NCBI RefSeq assembly: GCF_051020955.1
Contig: NC_135014.1
Coordinates: forward strand, 28,882,242-28,946,241
Origin: Megalopta genalis
Taxonomy: Eukaryota > Arthropoda > Insecta > Hymenoptera > Halictidae
Length of the DNA: 64,000 nt
Direction: 5' to 3'
Position 1 is the stretch's first letter; the number at the start of each line of letters is the position of its first letter. Position numbers and translations under genes: made by a program. Below the pieces are notes generated by a model. That model did not search any database. It was given only the letters and a program-made list of their open reading frames with translations, and was not told where the DNA came from. Shown here in pieces: positions 60,466 through 64,000 of this stretch.

Positions 60466-62297
60466 TCGTAGAGCACTTTTCCAATGATAAGCAGTATCAG
60501 GAGCGCCAATATAATATTCAGAACGTCCAGGGGACGTATCAGGGGGTCTCCATCCGGTGGTAAACAGATCTCCGTGCGCGTCAAGTCCCGTATCTTCAAC
60601 AAAATAGAACGTCAACATTGTTCAAGCCGCGCGCAGATGCAACACGAACCGTTTGCTTACAATTTTACCACGATTGTCGTCTTCGTCCAACGACGAGCAT
60701 CTAACGTCGTTGATATCCTTCACAAGGTTCATGTATTTGACCAATAGATCCTGGAAGTAGATCGGCTCTATTCATATTATCCGTCGAGTAAATATTAGGG
60801 GGGCCGGAAAGTTATGTCGTTTGTTTACATTAAATTCAAACAGATAAATTTGCGCAGAAACGACATTACTTTTCGGTCCCCCTATTATATTCGATAATCG
60901 AGTTAGGAAATTGTTCGGTACATTACCTGAAAACCGGGCGTGAAATGGCAATCGCAGCGCCACGGATTGTTTCCAAGATTCAGGCACACGGCGTTTCTGT
61001 TCTGTTGCAACGCGTTTGCTAGAGCGTACGTAGGCAGCTGAAACAGTAGCAGCAACGATCACCGCTTCGCCAGCTTAAGCTTTAGTTACCATGCTAATGT
61101 ACTCTCATCGTAAATCCTCTACTTCGGTAGAACAATGTTTGCCGACGATTCTACCGTAACGACGAGGTATAAATACAGATCTACGTTGGATCTGGGTCGC
61201 GTCTGAGTTAGGCCGTGTTAGAAGTTGCATGAGATACTTCGAGATAAAACTCTAGATTAACTATTCTGTTTTAGTAAAACGAAACGGAGAGGATTACGAA
61301 CATCGGTCAGCCTGTTGCCGCGAAGACTGAGTAACCGGAAACGATCTACCCAAAGCGATCCCTCCAACTGAACGATGCTCTCAACTTGATTGTCGTCCAG
61401 ATACAGATCTATTACTCCTTTGTAAACGGGATTGGTCGTGAGCGGCCTCAGATCGTGTATCTGTGTAAAAAAATCTTGATCAGTCCCAAAAATGTCTCGC
61501 AGTCCGGAAATAGGGGATTCCAGAGGTCGTTTGAAGTAACTTTTTGCCTCGACGAAAATGCAATCCGCGGCTTTGTTTACGAGTGACCAAGGCGAGGGGA
61601 GATCAGCTGGCGCGTGACGGCCGAGCCAATGAGCGTTTTTCGTTAATAACTCGTAAACAAAGCCGCGTATTGCGTTCGCGCAAAGGAAAAAGTTACTTCG
61701 AACGATCTCAGGAATCCGCTGATTCCCGATTGCGAGACATTTTTGGGACACCGTATTGTTCGAAGTCGCGCAGACTTCTGACACCGAATCAGATTTGTCC
61801 CGCGCGAACCTTGTTTCCAATCAAACGAAGGGTAGTCGTGTTCACCGGCAAGAAATCGGGCATCTCGGTCAGCCCGCGATTGCTGCAGTTCACCGAAACG
61901 AAAGCCATCAGTCGCGTGTGGATGTGCTTCCTGCCTTCGTCGACGACGTACACCAGCTCGCACTCGCACACCGTTCTCTTGCACTCCGCCGCGAGCGTCT
62001 GGAACAGCGAATCGCCCGGTTACACAAGCCGTTTTCTCAAGCCAAGTCGAAAGAATAAATGAACAATATGAAACATTTGTGGCTGACCTCGATTATTTCC
62101 ACGACTTGGACAAGCGGCCTGCCCTCGAACGGCGCAGCGCACCGGAGACTCCTCCTGTCGGCGATCTTCTGACCGAGGGAGTCCTTCCTCTGGTCCAGTA
62201 TCCACTTCGTGCTCTCGGCGCAGTTCAGAAGGTTCCCTTCGTCGGGCGATATAATATTCCAATAATAATAATATTAGTGGATTATTATTATTATTAT

Positions 62298-62344
<47 letters not shown>

Positions 62345-63164
62345 TTACTACTACTACTATTACTACTACTACTATTATTACTACTACTATTATTACTACT
62401 ACTATTATTACTATTACTATTATTATTATTATTATCATTATTATTATTATTTTAATAATATTTTCGCACAGTTGGGCGACAAGCATCTAGTATTACCTGA
62501 CAGATAAACATGACGCAACGAGGGAAGCTCGAGTCCCGCGACGTTGGCGTCTTGGATGCTGTTGTTTCTCAGGTCGAGCTGCTTCAGATTCTCCAGATTG
62601 CTGAAAACGTCAACCGGCAGCTTCCGTAGCTTGGTCCCAGTCACTTTGATGGTCTGCGAATCAAAGAAGACTGAGAACGTCGGCAAAGCGATTCTCAGGA
62701 CCAACGTACCTCTAACAGTCGAGTCGTCGACGGGAACGCGGAGGACAGAGTGCTCAAGCTGCCGTTCGCGATTATGAATTTTTTTAAGGAGGGGAATCCA
62801 TGCAGCGTGGACGCTGGGTCGAACGTCTCCAGGGACCAATGGCAGAGGATCAAAGTCTTGACGTCCTCGCTCCTAGAGATCAACGTTTAAGTGTACAATA
62901 GACATATACGTATTATTACGGCTAACCTGTTGATACGCGGACACGCGATAATCACCCGGATTTCCATCTGTCGTCGAGACCGTGAAAGCAAACGAGCCGG
63001 CCATCGTGTTCCTTGAACTCGCACTTCTCGGTGGTGGTCGCGTTCGATGGCAAATCGCAGCGTTCATCGTTCGCCGACAGGACGCTGAAGTTCGCTAGCC
63101 AAAAGATCGTCCTGTTCGGGGGAGCCCGTTTAGTAAGAACCTGCCATCCGCGCCGTTTGCGCAC
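60408..63164 (-). CDS. hfw: LRR transmembrane protein, halfway/singed wings 2-like (5' end missing)
   Basis: Exons: about 63164-62956, 62872-62710, 62653-62497, 62236-62088, 61998-61810, 61460-61302, 61037-60927, 60750-60661, 60593-60408. Phase is continuous; 470 residues from the first codon shown. Order: Cys-containing N-terminal segment; LRRs (LKQLDLRNNSIQD and others); LRR-CT with NLLNCAESTKWILDQ; a second Cys cap (CKRTVCECELVYVV); LRRs with LTEMPDFLPVNTTTLRLIG; a second LRR-CT (NNPWRCDCHF); one membrane helix (VLNIILALLILLII); a short basic tail ending WIVTKIP. The two LRR blocks and short tail recall Drosophila Halfway, an ecdysone-related LRR protein; the name is from memory. No in-frame ATG exists in the first block, so the signal-peptide exon must lie upstream, probably outside the window. 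Confidence 0.62.
60795..60884. mobile_element. Deleted mariner-like element (family M2), short copy
   Basis: Same ends as 13445 (GGGGGGCCGGAAAGTTATGT; ACATTACTTTTCGGTCCCCC), but the interior is cut to the first 30 bases. It lies in an intron of the LRR gene. Confidence 0.85.
61483..61748. mobile_element. Foldback repeat (family B) in an LRR-gene intron
   Basis: Perfect inverted ends TCCCAAAAATGTCTCGC and GCGAGACATTTTTGGGA. The arms match those at 9995 and 29535 (AACTTTTTGCCTC; TTTTTCGTTAATAACTCG). It fills most of the intron 61461-61809. Confidence 0.87.
62270..62460. repeat. (TAC)n/(TAT)n microsatellite
   Basis: Trinucleotide run inside the intron 62237-62496 of the LRR gene. It creates poly-Tyr and poly-Ile/Val frames that are not coding. 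Confidence 0.93.
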
Positions 63165-63169
63165 GTTAC

Positions 63170-64000
63170 GGAAGCTAATGCTCTGATATTTGTCATTTCT
63201 ATTCTCGATGGCCTATCACCGAATGCACCATCAAACTATTACCGAGGTGCTATCTAATCTTTCGGGGACTTAATTCCTCCGCAAACACGGAAGCATTTGC
63301 AGTTCCTTGCGCGACACAGTTTTACCGTCCGGGCAAACAGCAACCGCGTTCATGTTGCTCATCCGAGCGTCGCTGTTCCAGAAAAATTTTTCTCATTATT
63401 CTGTCCGGCCGAAAAAAAAACGCTGCCGCAAAAAGGTGTAAAAATTGGCATCGTTTCGAGGACAAAACGAACGCAACCGCTTTTCCTGTGTGTTCGCGGT
63501 GGGGCTGCCACGAACCATTATTTACCAGACTGATTCTGAATTTCGCGCAAACACCGGCCTTATCTTCGCGGAAGCCATTTCACGCGATGAAAAAGAATAA
63601 TAATAATAATAAATATATATATATTCTCTCTATTTATCTCTATATCTATTATTATTATTATTATTATTATTCTCTCTCTCTCTCTCTATATATATATATA
63701 GAAATAATATATAGAATATATATATATATATATAGAATAATAGATAAAGAATAATAATAATTTTTCGGAAAATTTCTAGCTCGAAGAATAAATCGAGTGG
63801 CTTGCCGTTTGATGCGGCTATTTAATAATTACTTACGAAAGGACGAAACGGAACGACCGCCGCATCTTATGGGATCCCACGGCCGCGCAACGGATCTCTC
63901 GACCGATCGAAAACTCGATAGACCAGTTGAACTTAATTTAGGAAGTCAGAAGACGCGCGAATTCGACATCGATTTTTTAATTGTTCGGCTACGATCGGTC
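63170..64000. other. Upstream of the LRR gene, no exon found
   Basis: Contains an AT/CT microsatellite at 63597-63765 and otherwise single-copy sequence. I found no signal-peptide exon for the LRR gene here. Confidence 0.5.

Noticed and set aside
62275..62460. Poly-tyrosine and poly-isoleucine/valine frames
   Set aside because: Translation of a trinucleotide microsatellite inside an intron of the LRR gene.
1..64000. tRNA genes, rRNA genes, CRISPR arrays, bacterial operons
   Set aside because: I looked for tRNA boxes and spaced direct repeats and saw none; the window is eukaryotic nuclear DNA. A tRNAscan run would settle the tRNA question.

Overview
The window looks like a hymenopteran (most likely bee) nuclear chromosome. 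The genes have many short introns with GT-AG ends, the non-coding DNA is CpG-rich and full of (GA)n and AT microsatellites, and the best-preserved proteins are animal INO80 and an insect SRp55/B52-type SR protein. The species assignment is inference from content; I ran no search.

Layout. 1-26.5 kb is gene-poor and repeat-rich. It holds a foldback MITE family (TIR CAGTAATGTCTCC, TA target), several TTAA-bounded (piggyBac-type) short elements, deleted mariner relics, one non-LTR reverse-transcriptase relic, a 20-bp minisatellite, a ~155-bp tandem repeat and many microsatellites. I recognise no complete gene there; one possible first coding exon lies at 17.7 kb. 26.56-42.32 kb (minus strand) is Ino80, which I could build as 21 coding exons with continuous phase (1,625 residues). 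44.2-58.1 kb (plus strand) is the SR-protein gene SRp55/B52. 58.25-60.47 kb (plus) is a ten-exon gene for a protein with two double-stranded-RNA-binding-like domains that I cannot name. 60.41-63.16 kb (minus) is a leucine-rich-repeat transmembrane protein that resembles insect halfway/singed wings 2; its first exon is missing and probably lies beyond the window.

Most interesting result: the SRp55 gene carries two separate pairs of tandem alternative exons, both inside the first RNA-recognition motif. Exons 1a/1b are 34 nt apart and exons 4a/4b are 29 nt apart. These gaps end in GT and AG but look too short to be removed as introns, so each pair should be mutually exclusive. Exon 4a joins in frame to exon 7 to give the RDKYGPP junction typical of vertebrate SRSF4/5/6, while 4b is followed by insect-type linker exons. 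One locus could therefore make several distinct RRM1 versions. Further candidate exons (a poison exon and an alternative last exon) lie in its 4.8-kb intron.

Other points: an Ino80 intron with a GC donor; an Ino80 last intron of 7.5 kb loaded with repeats; MITE copies that share flanking sequence at distant places; an internally amplified hairpin array at 32.15-32.79 kb; TTAA elements with paired palindromes 43-44 bp apart; and a predicted coding overlap between the two convergent genes at 60.41-60.47 kb.
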